Positions 24,229-33,757 of a DNA stretch of 64,000 nt are shown here, piece after piece. The position numbers and the translations under genes are program-made. Origin of the DNA: an uncultured Alphaproteobacteria bacterium (GTDB lineage: Bacteria > Pseudomonadota > Alphaproteobacteria > Rhodobacterales > Rhodobacteraceae); the NCBI GenBank assembly GCA_902586885.1, contig CACIJG010000008.1:16905-80904 (forward strand), read 5' to 3'. Numbering within the stretch: the first letter of the stretch is position 1; the number at the start of each line of letters is the position of its first letter. The notes under the pieces are model-generated. The model ran no database searches. It saw only the letters and a program-made list of their open reading frames with translations, and was not told the DNA's origin.

Positions 24229-25383
24229 ATGTTACAGAAAACTATTGAGATTCTTGAAAAGCTAGTCTCCATACAGAGTGTCTCAGGCACGCCGACAAAG
24301 GAAATAGTTGATTACATAAAAGATTATTTGGAGTCATATGGTGTTAAGGTAACTCTTTCCTTTGATGAGAAAAAGGAAAGAGCCAATGTTTTTGCAGCTT
24401 TTGGGCCCATAGTTGGTGGAGGTGTTTTATTAAACGGTCACACAGATGTAGTTCCTGTTGAAGGACAAAAATGGTCTTCAAGCCCCTTTAAACTTACAAA
24501 GAGAGAAGAAAAGTTGCTAGGGCGGGGAGCGGTGGATATGAAGGGGTTTTTGGCATGTGTTTTGGCATGTGTTCCTTATTTTCAATCTAGCGAACTTTTA
24601 AAACCAATTTATCTTGCCTTTACCTTTGATGAGGAAACGGGAGGGTTCGGCGTTCCTTATCTCTTAAAGAAAATGAAATATGATGGAATTAATCCCGAAA
24701 TCGTTATTGTTGGCGAGCCAACTGACATGAATATTGTAACCAGCCACAAAGGTGGGGACGAAATGAGAACTGAGATCATTGGTCATGAAGTTCATTCATG
24801 TGATCCAACAAAAGGTGTGAGCGCAATAAGTATTGCAACCAAAATAATCACCAAAATAGAGGAAATAGGAATTCGTTTGGCCTCTAATCCTTATAAGAGA
24901 TCTTCTTTTGACCCTCCTTATGCCACTTTTAATGTTGGAACCATACATGGAGGAACTGCTCGAAATAGTACTTCTGGTTGGTGTAATTTTGACTGGGAGT
25001 ATAGAGCAATGCCTGGCGAAAATAGTAGGGAAATTATTTCTGAAATCGAAGATTATGCTGAGAAAGTACTTTTACCTCAATTTAAAACCGCTGATAAAAC
25101 AGCAGAGATAAATATTATAACTGAGATATCTGTTCCTCCCCTTGACGATAGGCTATCTGAAAAAGCAGCAAGTTTCGTGAGTAAAGTCACGGGAAAAAAT
25201 GGAAGAGAGGTTGTCTCTTTTGGAACAGATGCTGGTTATTTTAGTGATGTTGGATATTCAACTGTCGTATGTGGACCTGGTTCAATATCTAGAGCCCATG
25301 CTGCAGACGAGTACATAACTCTGAATGAGCTAAATGAAGGGTTAGCTTTTTTAAAAAAAGTAGTAGCTGAACTTTCCTATTAA
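24229..25383 (+). CDS. argE: M20 family deacetylase, acetylornithine deacetylase-like
   Basis: 384 aa from ATG 24229 (family members start just before TIEILEKLVSIQSVSG; an upstream ATG at 24184 would add 15 residues). Zinc peptidase of the M20A type: GHTDVVPV (His ligand), GRGAVDMKG (Asp ligand), DEETGG (catalytic and ligand Glu), VGEPTD, and a C-terminal AHAADEY His. It would hydrolyse N-acetyl amino acids such as N-acetylornithine. In this setting N-acetyl-diaminobutyrate could be the substrate, but the known EutE/DoeB is a different family. It overlaps the convergent next gene by 4 bp. Confidence 0.8.
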   Translation: MLQKTIEILEKLVSIQSVSGTPTKEIVDYIKDYLESYGVKVTLSFDEKKERANVFAAFGPIVGGGVLLNGHTDVVPVEGQKWSSSPFKLTKREEKLLGRGAVDMKGFLACVLACVPYFQSSELLKPIYLAFTFDEETGGFGVPYLLKKMKYDGINPEIVIVGEPTDMNIVTSHKGGDEMRTEIIGHEVHSCDPTKGVSAISIATKIITKIEEIGIRLASNPYKRSSFDPPYATFNVGTIHGGTARNSTSGWCNFDWEYRAMPGENSREIISEIEDYAEKVLLPQFKTADKTAEINIITEISVPPLDDRLSEKAASFVSKVTGKNGREVVSFGTDAGYFSDVGYSTVVCGPGSISRAHAADEYITLNELNEGLAFLKKVVAELSY

Positions 25384-26156
25384 AACTCGGAGAATAAACG
25401 CCCAAAATTAGGAGACTGATCATGTACATTAGCAAGCCTAAGTAAGTGCCATGCGAGAGCATGATTGCTTCCAGTAACAGGCTTTTGCAAGACTTGTTCT
25501 GCCCTTTTTATAATACTGGTAGCGCGTAACGCCGTGCATGAGATAAATACACCATCACAATCTTTTGATTGACCAACAGAAATGGTAGATTTGAGAATAG
25601 AGGACTGATCAATTTTACCGACGTTTAGATCGCTTTCTTCGTAATAAGATCCCACTATTGTGACAGGTAAGCCAGCTTCAGTAAATTTTTTTTGAAGAGC
25701 GTGAGTAACATCGGGGGTGTAGGGTGTAACCAAACCTAATCTTTTAACTCCTAATTTTTTCAGAGCAACTTTTGCAGCTGTTAAAGGGTTTGTAGATGGC
25801 GTATTTGGATGAATTTTTTCAATAATAGCTTCAACTTTTTCCTCTCCAATAATAGTAGCGGCGGAAGTACATCCATACCCTATTGCTTTTAGACCAAAGT
25901 ATTTGGGCAAGAGCTTGGCGGCTTTAGGAAGTTCCTTTTCCATATTAGAAAGAGTTTTTGGTGTAACAATAACATCATTTGCCAGTCGAGCATGATAGAT
26001 TGCCACCCCCGGGAAATTGGTTAACAAACGAAAATCTTCTTCTATTGTCTGATCCGACTCTAAAACAAGCAAACCTAAACGAGCTCGTTCCCCAATACCC
26101 TTATCTTTTTTAAAATCAAAGCGTTTTATCAAAGGTTGGTCACCCATATTATTCAT
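25380..26156 (-). CDS. Asp/Glu racemase/maleate isomerase family protein, EutA-like
   Basis: 258 aa from ATG 26156 (an earlier TTG at 26192 would overlap the preceding gene). Two cysteines at the expected places of the pseudo-symmetric fold: GYGCTSA and ISCTALRA. The family includes maleate isomerase, arylmalonate decarboxylase and EutA, an ectoine-utilisation protein of unsettled activity. It lies 11 bp after the dioxygenase gene in the same direction. Confidence 0.75.
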   Translation of the reverse strand: MNNMGDQPLIKRFDFKKDKGIGERARLGLLVLESDQTIEEDFRLLTNFPGVAIYHARLANDVIVTPKTLSNMEKELPKAAKLLPKYFGLKAIGYGCTSAATIIGEEKVEAIIEKIHPNTPSTNPLTAAKVALKKLGVKRLGLVTPYTPDVTHALQKKFTEAGLPVTIVGSYYEESDLNVGKIDQSSILKSTISVGQSKDCDGVFISCTALRATSIIKRAEQVLQKPVTGSNHALAWHLLRLANVHDQSPNFGRLFSEF

Positions 26157-26166
26157 CTCGGCACCG

Positions 26167-27030
26167 TTATTTCTTTTTTGCTTGTTGAGCAAAGAAAGAA
26201 GTCTCTTTTGGAAATTCAGGGACTAACATTTCATAAGAGGAACAGCGTACCCGTCCAGAAACTGTGCCTCGGATCAAATCATGTGTAAATTTACTTGGAA
26301 CATGGTTTTGACTTAACTCAATTGCATCTTCTGCATAATAGGTTGCTATATAAAGCGTTCTCGGTTTGCTTGAAATGTTGGGAGCAGATCCATGTAGTAA
26401 ATTTGAGTGCATAAGACATACGCTACCTGATTCTCCAGTACATCGATAAATGTTGTTTTTGTGCTCTTCAAAAACCTCATCAGATACAGATCCTGTGAAG
26501 ACACCCTCATGCCAGTGAGAATATAGTGGACCTTTATGAGTTTTTGGAATAACTTCCAGTGGCCCATTGTCCAGCGTTACCTCGTCTAAAAAAAGAAGAG
26601 CTGTGATTAAATCGTCATTGGACATTGGTTGAAATAAAAAATCTTGATGGAAACTTACTTTTGTTGCCGTGCCGGGTAGCTTAGAATTTATTTTGCCATG
26701 GTGAAAACGAATAGAAGGTCCAATTAAGTCTGCAACATAGTCAACCATTTTTGAGTTTCTCATTGTGTCGTTGTATACCTCTGAGACCTCTTCTGGGGAC
26801 TGAACTCTTCTTAATCCAGGAGTTTTTTTGTTATGACCGGGTTCAACGTCAAAACGAAACCGACCATCTATTGTTTCTCCAAAATCTCCGTTATGTCTAC
26901 GACTTTCTTCAACCCACTCGGAAAAGACTTCCTTTAATTTTAATAATTGTTCATCGGTGACTGCATTAGCAATTGTTATAAATCCATCTTCCCAGAATTG
27001 GGTTTTCTGTGTTTCTGACAAACTTGACAT
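26167..27030 (-). CDS. phytanoyl-CoA dioxygenase (PhyH) family oxygenase
   Basis: 287 aa. Fe(II)/2-oxoglutarate dioxygenase: iron ligands His-x-Asp in SFHQDF and the distal His in LLHGSAPN; the 2-oxoglutarate Arg lies in KPRTLYIATYYAED. Substrate unknown. It does not carry the long signature segment of ectoine hydroxylase EctD, so I do not call it that, though the neighbouring genes concern ectoine-like compounds. Transcribed with the EutA-like gene; divergent from the M24 hydrolase gene with about 200 bp between. Confidence 0.82.
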   Translation of the reverse strand: MSSLSETQKTQFWEDGFITIANAVTDEQLLKLKEVFSEWVEESRRHNGDFGETIDGRFRFDVEPGHNKKTPGLRRVQSPEEVSEVYNDTMRNSKMVDYVADLIGPSIRFHHGKINSKLPGTATKVSFHQDFLFQPMSNDDLITALLFLDEVTLDNGPLEVIPKTHKGPLYSHWHEGVFTGSVSDEVFEEHKNNIYRCTGESGSVCLMHSNLLHGSAPNISSKPRTLYIATYYAEDAIELSQNHVPSKFTHDLIRGTVSGRVRCSSYEMLVPEFPKETSFFAQQAKKK

Positions 27031-27228
27031 AGTTTATTTTACCATCAACTAGTGCCAAGACCAACAAATTTAATAGCGGAATTTAACTTACAGGGGAAGG
27101 TGGGTGTTTGCGTGACAAAAATTAAAATGTCTGATATCTAGTTAGCCTAAGTCAGCCAAAGTGCAAAAGTTTTTAGAATAGCAAATGCCGACTGCACTTA
27201 AACAATTAATATGATTTAGGGAAATAAA

Positions 27229-28404
27229 ATGGCTCCAGCTTTTCCAAAAATTGAATATGACAACAGAGTTAAGAGGGTTAGAGCCTCTATGCGAACACTT
27301 GACCTCGATGCTATAATTATCACAGATCCAGCAAATATTAATTGGCTGACAGGATATGATGCCTGGTCATTTTATACACCTCAGTTTATGTTACTTGATT
27401 TAAATTCTGGTCCTTTTTGGGTTGGAAGGGAAATGGACGCGGGAGCAGCAAATTTTACTACATATCTGAAACCCTCTGAAATCATCGGTTATGCAGATGA
27501 GCTAGTTCAACGTTCAGATATTCATCCGAGTGATTTTTTGATAACTGTGATGAAAGAAAAAGGCTACAAAAACTCTGTTATTGGTATTGAAACAGATTCA
27601 TATTTTGCTTCTAAGAGATCTTTAGATATTTTGCATGATGGTTTAAATCAAGCTAAATGGATATCCACAGATTTATTAATAAATTGGGTCAGGCTGGTAA
27701 AGAGTCCAGCCGAGCTAGAAATTATGAAACAGGCTGGACAGATAGCGGAGTTGGCTATGCAAACAGCTTATAAAAATGTTAAAGTGGGTGTTAGACAATC
27801 TGACTTGATGGCTGATATACTGGCTTCTCAGATCAAAGGTACCTCTGAGTTTGGTGGAGATATGCCTGCATTACATCCCTTGATCCTTGCTGGGGAAGCA
27901 GCATCTACTGCTCATCCCATGTGGACAGATGAGAAACTGAAACCAGACCAAACAGTTGCCTTTGAACTTGGGGGCTGTCGAAATAGATACAATGTTGGGC
28001 TTGCTAGAACAGTTCATCTAGGCACAAAAAAATCTAAACTTCTTTTGGAGACCACGAAAGTTGTGAATGAGGGTATGGCAGCGGTTATCGACTCTCTACA
28101 TGCAGAGGTTTTAGCCTCCGAAGTCCATTCTAGCTGGCAGAAAGTTTTGAATAAATATGGAATGGAGAAAAAAAGTAGAATTGGTTACTCCATTGGAGTT
28201 GGATACCCTCCAGATTGGGGAGAGCACACTCTTAGTTTCAGACCCGAAGAAACTAGGCTTGTGCCTGAAAATGCTGTTGTCCATATAATTCTGGGGATGT
28301 GGATGGATGGATGGGGTATGGAACTAAGTGAAACCTTGCACGTTAGGGCAAAAGATTGCGTTAAGTTGTCGAACTTTTCCCAAGAGGTACCATTAATATC
28401 ATAA
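27229..28404 (+). CDS. doeA: M24 'pita-bread' hydrolase, DoeA/EutD ectoine hydrolase-like
   Basis: 391 aa. N-terminal creatinase domain (about 10-165) with INWLTGYDAWSFYTPQ and WVGREMDA, close to the DoeA/EutD pattern; C-terminal pita-bread domain. The five metal ligands of Xaa-Pro peptidases are mostly missing: the usual D-x-D pair is replaced in FELGGCRNRYNVGLARTVH. Loss of the metal site is what is known for the ectoine hydrolase EutD. It opens the ectoine ring to N-acetyl-diaminobutyrate. An AGGGAAATAAA leader precedes the ATG. Confidence 0.8.
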   Translation: MAPAFPKIEYDNRVKRVRASMRTLDLDAIIITDPANINWLTGYDAWSFYTPQFMLLDLNSGPFWVGREMDAGAANFTTYLKPSEIIGYADELVQRSDIHPSDFLITVMKEKGYKNSVIGIETDSYFASKRSLDILHDGLNQAKWISTDLLINWVRLVKSPAELEIMKQAGQIAELAMQTAYKNVKVGVRQSDLMADILASQIKGTSEFGGDMPALHPLILAGEAASTAHPMWTDEKLKPDQTVAFELGGCRNRYNVGLARTVHLGTKKSKLLLETTKVVNEGMAAVIDSLHAEVLASEVHSSWQKVLNKYGMEKKSRIGYSIGVGYPPDWGEHTLSFRPEETRLVPENAVVHIILGMWMDGWGMELSETLHVRAKDCVKLSNFSQEVPLIS

Positions 28405-28424
28405 TTTGTAATTATAACAGATTA

Positions 28425-28820
28425 ATGGAGAAAAAATTGGAAAAAATGATAATCTCGCATATCGATGAATGTAAATGGGAGCAGAGAAAAGAACATGGAA
28501 ATTTTCGTTGGAAATATTTAGCTGATAGTACCAAATTTAATAGTCATGGGTTATCATGTGGTGTCTTAGTACTCCCATATGGTGAGGAGCTAGAGCTTCA
28601 TCACCACGTTCCGCAAGAAATTTATTTGATAAGAAAAGGAGAGGGACTCCTTTTGAGGCAAGAGGGTGAGCCACAATATATTAGAGAAGATAGTTTTGTC
28701 TATATTCCAAAAAACTGCCTGCATGGATTAAGAAATATTGGGAAAGAAGATCTTGAGATTCTGTGGATATTCCCAACTGATTGTTGGGAAGAAGTTGAAT
28801 ATATTTTTGCAAAGGATTAA
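28425..28820 (+). CDS. single-domain cupin protein
   Basis: 131 aa cupin: metal-binding LHHHVPQEIY (His-x-His...Glu) and the second cupin motif with IPKNCLHGLRN. It follows the M24 hydrolase gene by 20 bp in the same operon. Length is near that of ectoine synthase EctC, but the EctC motifs are not there. A role in the same pathway is inferred from position only. Confidence 0.7.
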   Translation: MEKKLEKMIISHIDECKWEQRKEHGNFRWKYLADSTKFNSHGLSCGVLVLPYGEELELHHHVPQEIYLIRKGEGLLLRQEGEPQYIREDSFVYIPKNCLHGLRNIGKEDLEILWIFPTDCWEEVEYIFAKD

Positions 28821-28843
28821 CGGTTATTGCTTTAAATTTTTAA

Positions 28844-29272
28844 TTATTCGATTTTATATGAGTGAGTCTCGATAATGCCATTTCTTGATATCTCGCTTTT
28901 AATTAAAAGCTTTCCATTTGATAATAAGAATTCTGAGAGCTCTTTAGAATGCTCCGTTTTTTGATTGATGAGAATACCTCTATTCTTGCCGTTCCAAACT
29001 ACTTTATACCTATCAACCCTTGTATCACGAAAAGTTTTTGAGTTCTTGGTTTTCTGTAAATAGATTGAAATGGTGAACTCAAAAATTCTATCTGAAATTT
29101 GACTGATTTTTAAATGCGCGTCGTGATAATATAAATCTCTATTGGTTAGGATAGGCGTACCATTTTTTTCTAAAGAAAAACCAATTGCTGGGAATGTGCC
29201 GATTGGTAGTTCCTGAGCATTGGCAAAGTTCTTCAAAAAGATTACAAAAACAAAACCTAAGAATAACCTCAT
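28844..29272 (-). CDS. periplasmic hypothetical protein
   Basis: 142 aa with signal peptide MRLFLGFVFVIFLKNFANA-Q. The rest is beta-rich (strands DRIFEFTISIYLQK, DRYKVVWNGKNRGILI) with no Cys. No family recognised. It sits between two plus-strand operons. Confidence 0.55.
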   Translation of the reverse strand: MRLFLGFVFVIFLKNFANAQELPIGTFPAIGFSLEKNGTPILTNRDLYYHDAHLKISQISDRIFEFTISIYLQKTKNSKTFRDTRVDRYKVVWNGKNRGILINQKTEHSKELSEFLLSNGKLLIKSEISRNGIIETHSYKIE

Positions 29273-29365
29273 TTATTTATTATTTCCCGTTCATATATTT
29301 TTTCTAAAAGATACATTTAAAGGTTGTCCTTTTTAAAGGTATTAAGTGTATGATATTGTAATAAA

Positions 29366-30208
29366 ATGATTAACGAAACAGAGAAAACTGCGTGTGATAA
29401 ACGTATCGGGATTGCTGGTTGCGGAAGTATGGGGCTCCCCATGCTGCAGACGCTTTTAGCTAATAATATTAAAGTAAAAGGGTACGATATCAGGCATCAG
29501 GACGATTTTCATTCGATTAAAGAACATTTCATGGAATCAAAAAGTGAATTCATTAAACAGAGTGAAATTATTTTTAGCATAGTAAGAGATGAAGGAGAAA
29601 CGCTCGAATTGTGCGAAGGTAAAAATGGTTTATTTAGTGTTAGAGACAAAAAAATAATAGTTATTTGTTCCACACTTTCTCCAAAATTCATAGAAAATTT
29701 AAAGAGAAAAGCACCTGTCAATATTGAGCTCCTGGATGCTCCCATGTCAGGAGCCTCGATAGCAGCGAAAGAGGCAAGGTTAACTTTTATGGTGGGATCG
29801 ACGAGAAAGCAGTTTGAATATATTTCACCACTATTATTCTTTATGGGTACTAATGTCTTTCACTTAGGCGAATTTGGCTCTGGTATGGCAATAAAAGTAT
29901 TAAATAACTTCGTTACAGCCTCAACTGTAGTTTCTGTAAGAAAGGTCATTTATCAAGCTAGAAAGATGAATATTGATGTTGACAACTTACTTAAAACAAT
30001 TGACTGCTCATCAGGCCAAAATTGGTTTAGCTCTAACAGAGCTATGATAGAATGGTTCGAGGAGATTTATGAAAAGGATAACACAATAGGTATCTTAGAG
30101 AAAGATGTCAGAGCTTATGTAGATGCCTATGAAAATAGTTCGGATGATATAAACGGAGACAGACACTTTAGCGATGCTGTCTTAGCAGAGTTAAATAATT
30201 TACGGTAG
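29366..30208 (+). CDS. NAD(P)-dependent beta-hydroxyacid dehydrogenase
   Basis: 280 aa of the 3-hydroxyisobutyrate/6-phosphogluconate dehydrogenase family. Rossmann start IGIAGCGSMGLPM; DAPMSGASIAAKEARL is the substrate-binding DAPVSGG segment; the catalytic Lys is in GMAIKVLNN. Substrate unknown; it could reduce or oxidise a hydroxyacid made upstream in this gene cluster. 45 bp before the HAD hydrolase gene. Confidence 0.85.
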   Translation: MINETEKTACDKRIGIAGCGSMGLPMLQTLLANNIKVKGYDIRHQDDFHSIKEHFMESKSEFIKQSEIIFSIVRDEGETLELCEGKNGLFSVRDKKIIVICSTLSPKFIENLKRKAPVNIELLDAPMSGASIAAKEARLTFMVGSTRKQFEYISPLLFFMGTNVFHLGEFGSGMAIKVLNNFVTASTVVSVRKVIYQARKMNIDVDNLLKTIDCSSGQNWFSSNRAMIEWFEEIYEKDNTIGILEKDVRAYVDAYENSSDDINGDRHFSDAVLAELNNLR

Positions 30209-30253
30209 GTACAAAAATAAAAATTTTTATAAATCTTAGAAGAGGAAATCGAA

Positions 30254-30967
30254 ATGGAAGGAATAAGAGCGCTTACTTTTGATACTGGTGGAACTATTCT
30301 TGATTGGCACAGTGGATTTAAATCTGCTTTTCAAAAAGCGGGTGAAAAAAATAATTATTCGAAGTCTTGGGGGCTTTTAGCCAATGAATTAAGACGACGG
30401 TCTTTGAAAGCGATGCTAAATTTAGGGGATAAGGAACCTCCTCAATATAATTTTGATGGTGCACACGAGTTCGTTCTAAGAGAAATTATTAAAGAAAATA
30501 ATCTGGAGAAGTTTTCTGAAGAAGATATTCATAACATTGCTTACAAAGCACCACATAGTTTCATTTGTTGGGAAGATTTCCCTGATAATTTACCTAAATT
30601 GAGAGAGAATTATACGGTATGTTCTTTTACTATCCTCAGCTATCGAATTATTATAGATACCGCAAAGAAAAATAATCTTTCCTGGGACTGTGTTTTTTCT
30701 TGCGAAGGCATCGGAAAATATAAGTTGCTACCGGAAGCCTACATAACGGTAGCTAAAATGCTGCAATTGAATGTAAGTGAGTGTTTGATGGTAGCTTGTC
30801 ACAATTTTGATCTGGATGCAGCAAAAAGTGTTGGTTTTAAAACAGCGTTTGTAAGAAGACCAGATGAGTGGGGAGAAGAGGGCCCTCCGGATCCAAACCC
30901 CAACCCAGATCATGATATAATAGTTGATAATTTTAATGAACTAGCAAAGGAATTAAAGACCCAATAG
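30254..30967 (+). CDS. HAD-family hydrolase, haloacid-dehalogenase-like
   Basis: 237 aa. Motif I FDTGGTILDW gives the nucleophile Asp9, motif II is in CSFTILSYR, motif III Lys in KYKLLPEAY, motif IV ACHNFDLDAA. The layout is that of L-2-haloacid dehalogenases and related phosphatases, with the helical cap between motifs I and II. The FD-x-x-GT with TGG rather than YGT suggests a phosphatase or other activity as well as dehalogenation. Ribosome-binding site AGAGGAAA. Confidence 0.78.
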   Translation: MEGIRALTFDTGGTILDWHSGFKSAFQKAGEKNNYSKSWGLLANELRRRSLKAMLNLGDKEPPQYNFDGAHEFVLREIIKENNLEKFSEEDIHNIAYKAPHSFICWEDFPDNLPKLRENYTVCSFTILSYRIIIDTAKKNNLSWDCVFSCEGIGKYKLLPEAYITVAKMLQLNVSECLMVACHNFDLDAAKSVGFKTAFVRRPDEWGEEGPPDPNPNPDHDIIVDNFNELAKELKTQ

Positions 30968-30972
30968 GAAAA

Positions 30973-31695
30973 CTAATCTACTAACTTGGAAGTTTGTAAT
31001 AGTGGTTTTATTACTTTACCTTTTAGATCGATGCCAACACCGCATTTACATCCTGGGCAAGATACACAAGTCTCTAACCCCAAATTCAGTGCCTCAGTCA
31101 CAGCTGCTTCTTTTCTAGCCACTGTTGAGATAGGATCTGAAGCTATTGTCTGCAGTTTTAATAAAGAAAATGGGTTCCCCCATTGAAAATAATCTGGGTC
31201 TTTTTCTGTCTCAGAAAAGTTTTTTTCGTGCATAGGGCAATTATCCAAGCATGCGTAACATTCTATGCAGGAAGTTAATTCGTGATAGTCCTCAGATGCC
31301 TCAACATTAAGATCATTTTTTCTTCCACCTTCATAGATTTTTCCTTTTAATTGTCTTGATATTTGATCTCTTCTAACTACCAGGTCAGTAATTGCAGGAA
31401 GTGTTGACATTGCTTTTAATTCATCACCGTCTCTTACAACCGCCCTACAGGCTATTCTCGGTTTGCCATTTATATCAATAGTACATACTCCACAGTTTCT
31501 TGCTCTACACCCATATCTAAAAGCCAAGTCAGGCAACTGATTTTCTTGTGCTTGTAGTAAAACATCTAAAGCCATGGGCTTTTCTCTTTCATTTCTTTTT
31601 TTATATTTAAATTTTGTAGGAAGGTCTTGCCCTTCTTTGTGAGCGATTATGGTAACTTCCAAATACGCTGAACTATGCTGCGGCCTTCTATTCAC
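30973..31695 (-). CDS. succinate dehydrogenase/fumarate reductase-type iron-sulfur subunit
   Basis: 240 aa. [2Fe-2S] ligands in CRARNCGVC and the later IAC; two C-terminal clusters from CIECYACLDNCP and CVSCPGCKCGV. This is the electron-transfer partner of the flavoprotein encoded just upstream: its start overlaps that gene's stop by 4 bp. No membrane-anchor subunit gene is nearby, unlike canonical sdhCDAB, so the pair is probably a soluble or loosely bound enzyme. Confidence 0.87.
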   Translation of the reverse strand: MNRRPQHSSAYLEVTIIAHKEGQDLPTKFKYKKRNEREKPMALDVLLQAQENQLPDLAFRYGCRARNCGVCTIDINGKPRIACRAVVRDGDELKAMSTLPAITDLVVRRDQISRQLKGKIYEGGRKNDLNVEASEDYHELTSCIECYACLDNCPMHEKNFSETEKDPDYFQWGNPFSLLKLQTIASDPISTVARKEAAVTEALNLGLETCVSCPGCKCGVGIDLKGKVIKPLLQTSKLVD

Positions 31696-33638
31696 GATAC
31701 TCTCTGGTCTCCCACGGCGGCTTCTATACTGCCAGGTTCAAGCGGTGGAGCTTGTTCTTTCGATCCCATGATTTTTTTGTAACGCTTTTCAATAATGGCA
31801 TCTTTAAGCCTCATAGGAAGCAGCCTAAGAAGTTTTGCTTCTAAGAAACGTTTTTGCTCCTTAAACTTGAATTCAACTAACTTTTTTAGTTCTGTTCTTT
31901 TTCTATCTATTTTTGAAACTTCAATATGCGATTTTCTTACTTTTACAATTGTAGAATAGGGCTTTGAGAATATGGATATATCTTTGCAATCTGCTCTCAC
32001 ATGGCCACCTACACTACCATCTCTCTCAAGAGCAGCATATGTCATTAATTCAGCCGTATCGATCATGTTTACTAGCTCTAAATATTCAATAAGACTTTGG
32101 TTCCAAAGAAGGTTTTTCCTAATTTGAATTTTTTTCAAGTCTTTTCTGCATCGAGAAATAAATTTTTGAGTTTTCTTTAAACGTTTTTTGTCCCTTATTG
32201 GTCCAAGGTTATTCCAACATTCTTTTTGCACTTGAATTTTTAATTGAGAAGCATGTTTAGTACCCTTTTGTCCCAATAGATCGTCGAGTTTATATGCTTC
32301 TTTGAAAAACAAGTCTTTATTTATTTTTTTATTGTTAAAATTCCGAGAATATAAAGCGGCTGCAAGACCTGCCCGACTACCGAAAACAGCTCCCTCGGTC
32401 AACGAAGTAGAGCCCAATCTATTTGCTCCAAAAAGTCCTCCCATAGCCTGGCCAGCAGCATATAACCCTTGGACACCATTATTACTGTTCTTATCTGCAA
32501 TAGACTTACCATTTGCGTCTACTCTTATTCCTCCCATCATATAGTGCGCACTCGGTCTTACTTCCCACAATTCGTCGCATTGTGCTTCTTTTTTATTCAT
32601 AGCCTGTCTAACATTGTTATAAGCTGAAGGGAGACTATTTTTTAAGAACTTCATGAAATAGGTTCCTGATTTTGGTGCCCTTTTGTTAGCTCTCATATCT
32701 AGATATGCTCCACCGTTTGGCGTACCTCTCCCATCCTCTACCGCTTTCATTATAGCAGCAGAACATTCAGCTCTTGTTCTCAAATATACGCCATCTAAAA
32801 TTACTTTTTTATTTTTGTCTCTTAAAACACCAAGATAACTGGCAGTAACAGGTTCTCCTCCTAAAAGACCTTCAAAAGAGGGGGGCGAGGTTAAACAAAA
32901 AGGTAAAAATTGAGTCTGCTCCATATCTACCAATTCAGCTCCGGCTCGAGCAGCGATTGCGTAACTGTCTCCCGTATTCCCTCTCATGGTATCTGTCTTT
33001 GGAAAGTATAGGGTGGAGAGACCTCCAGCAGCCATTACCACTGAAGGAGCGCATATTGCTAATAGCTTCCCTTTTTGAGCGTCATAAATTATAGCTCCTT
33101 CAACTGTTCTACGGTTGTCATCATATTCAGAAGTAACAAGGTCAATTACCCAACAGTCTTCTAAATATTCAATCTTATTTTCTTTAACGATTGCATTCCA
33201 GTTTGCATGTCCAAATGCCAGCCCACTATTTTTGTGTCCAACACTTCGTCTTCTTGTATGACCGCCCATTGGTAGGGGCAGAGAATTGGGTCCTTTAGTA
33301 ATTGAAGAGATTTCGGGTCGAAGACCATTTTCCCTATATTTGTCATAAGCAGTTTGACTATCTTTTGCAAAAGCAGAAGTTATTTCTTCTACAGGTAAGT
33401 CTGAACCCGCTATTTTAAGATTTTCAGAAAGAACTTCCTCGGTATCATCCTCTGATCCAGATGCACGAACAGTTGCTATACCTTCAGATATCTTGGTATC
33501 TGAAGCACTCAGAGGATCCTTCGCAACCAAAAGAACAGATGCTCCTGCTTTCGCGGCAGTTTCTGCTGCGTTGGTGCCTGCTCCACCAGACCCAATGACT
33601 AGAACGTCAAAGTTTCTCCATTCTAAATCTATGTTCAT
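31692..33638 (-). CDS. succinate dehydrogenase/fumarate reductase-type flavoprotein subunit
   Basis: 648 aa. FAD-binding Rossmann GSGGAGTNAAE (16-26); HTRRRS (the flavin-linking His region); substrate-site EVRPSAHYMMGG and GLYAAGQAMGGLFGANRLGS. The C-terminal helical part is charged. It could reduce fumarate or oxidise succinate or another dicarboxylate; a specialised substrate such as tricarballylate or a methylated succinate cannot be ruled out. The housekeeping SDH would normally lie with anchors, so this is likely a second enzyme. Confidence 0.85.
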   Translation of the reverse strand: MNIDLEWRNFDVLVIGSGGAGTNAAETAAKAGASVLLVAKDPLSASDTKISEGIATVRASGSEDDTEEVLSENLKIAGSDLPVEEITSAFAKDSQTAYDKYRENGLRPEISSITKGPNSLPLPMGGHTRRRSVGHKNSGLAFGHANWNAIVKENKIEYLEDCWVIDLVTSEYDDNRRTVEGAIIYDAQKGKLLAICAPSVVMAAGGLSTLYFPKTDTMRGNTGDSYAIAARAGAELVDMEQTQFLPFCLTSPPSFEGLLGGEPVTASYLGVLRDKNKKVILDGVYLRTRAECSAAIMKAVEDGRGTPNGGAYLDMRANKRAPKSGTYFMKFLKNSLPSAYNNVRQAMNKKEAQCDELWEVRPSAHYMMGGIRVDANGKSIADKNSNNGVQGLYAAGQAMGGLFGANRLGSTSLTEGAVFGSRAGLAAALYSRNFNNKKINKDLFFKEAYKLDDLLGQKGTKHASQLKIQVQKECWNNLGPIRDKKRLKKTQKFISRCRKDLKKIQIRKNLLWNQSLIEYLELVNMIDTAELMTYAALERDGSVGGHVRADCKDISIFSKPYSTIVKVRKSHIEVSKIDRKRTELKKLVEFKFKEQKRFLEAKLLRLLPMRLKDAIIEKRYKKIMGSKEQAPPLEPGSIEAAVGDQRVS

Positions 33639-33757
33639 TTAAAAGATCTTCTCCTAACTTAAAAAATATCATAAAGAACTAGATTTTAAAATAAGTTTAA
33701 TTTAGAAACTTTTTTAACTGGCTAAACTTGTATTCATGTAAATTTTTTGGAGAAAAA

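Noticed and set aside
26167..27030. Ectoine hydroxylase EctD
   Set aside because: The gene is PhyH-family and near ectoine-type genes, but the long EctD signature around the iron ligands is absent.
28425..28820. Ectoine synthase EctC
   Set aside because: Size and cupin fold agree, but the typical EctC sequence motifs are not there and ectA/ectB are absent.
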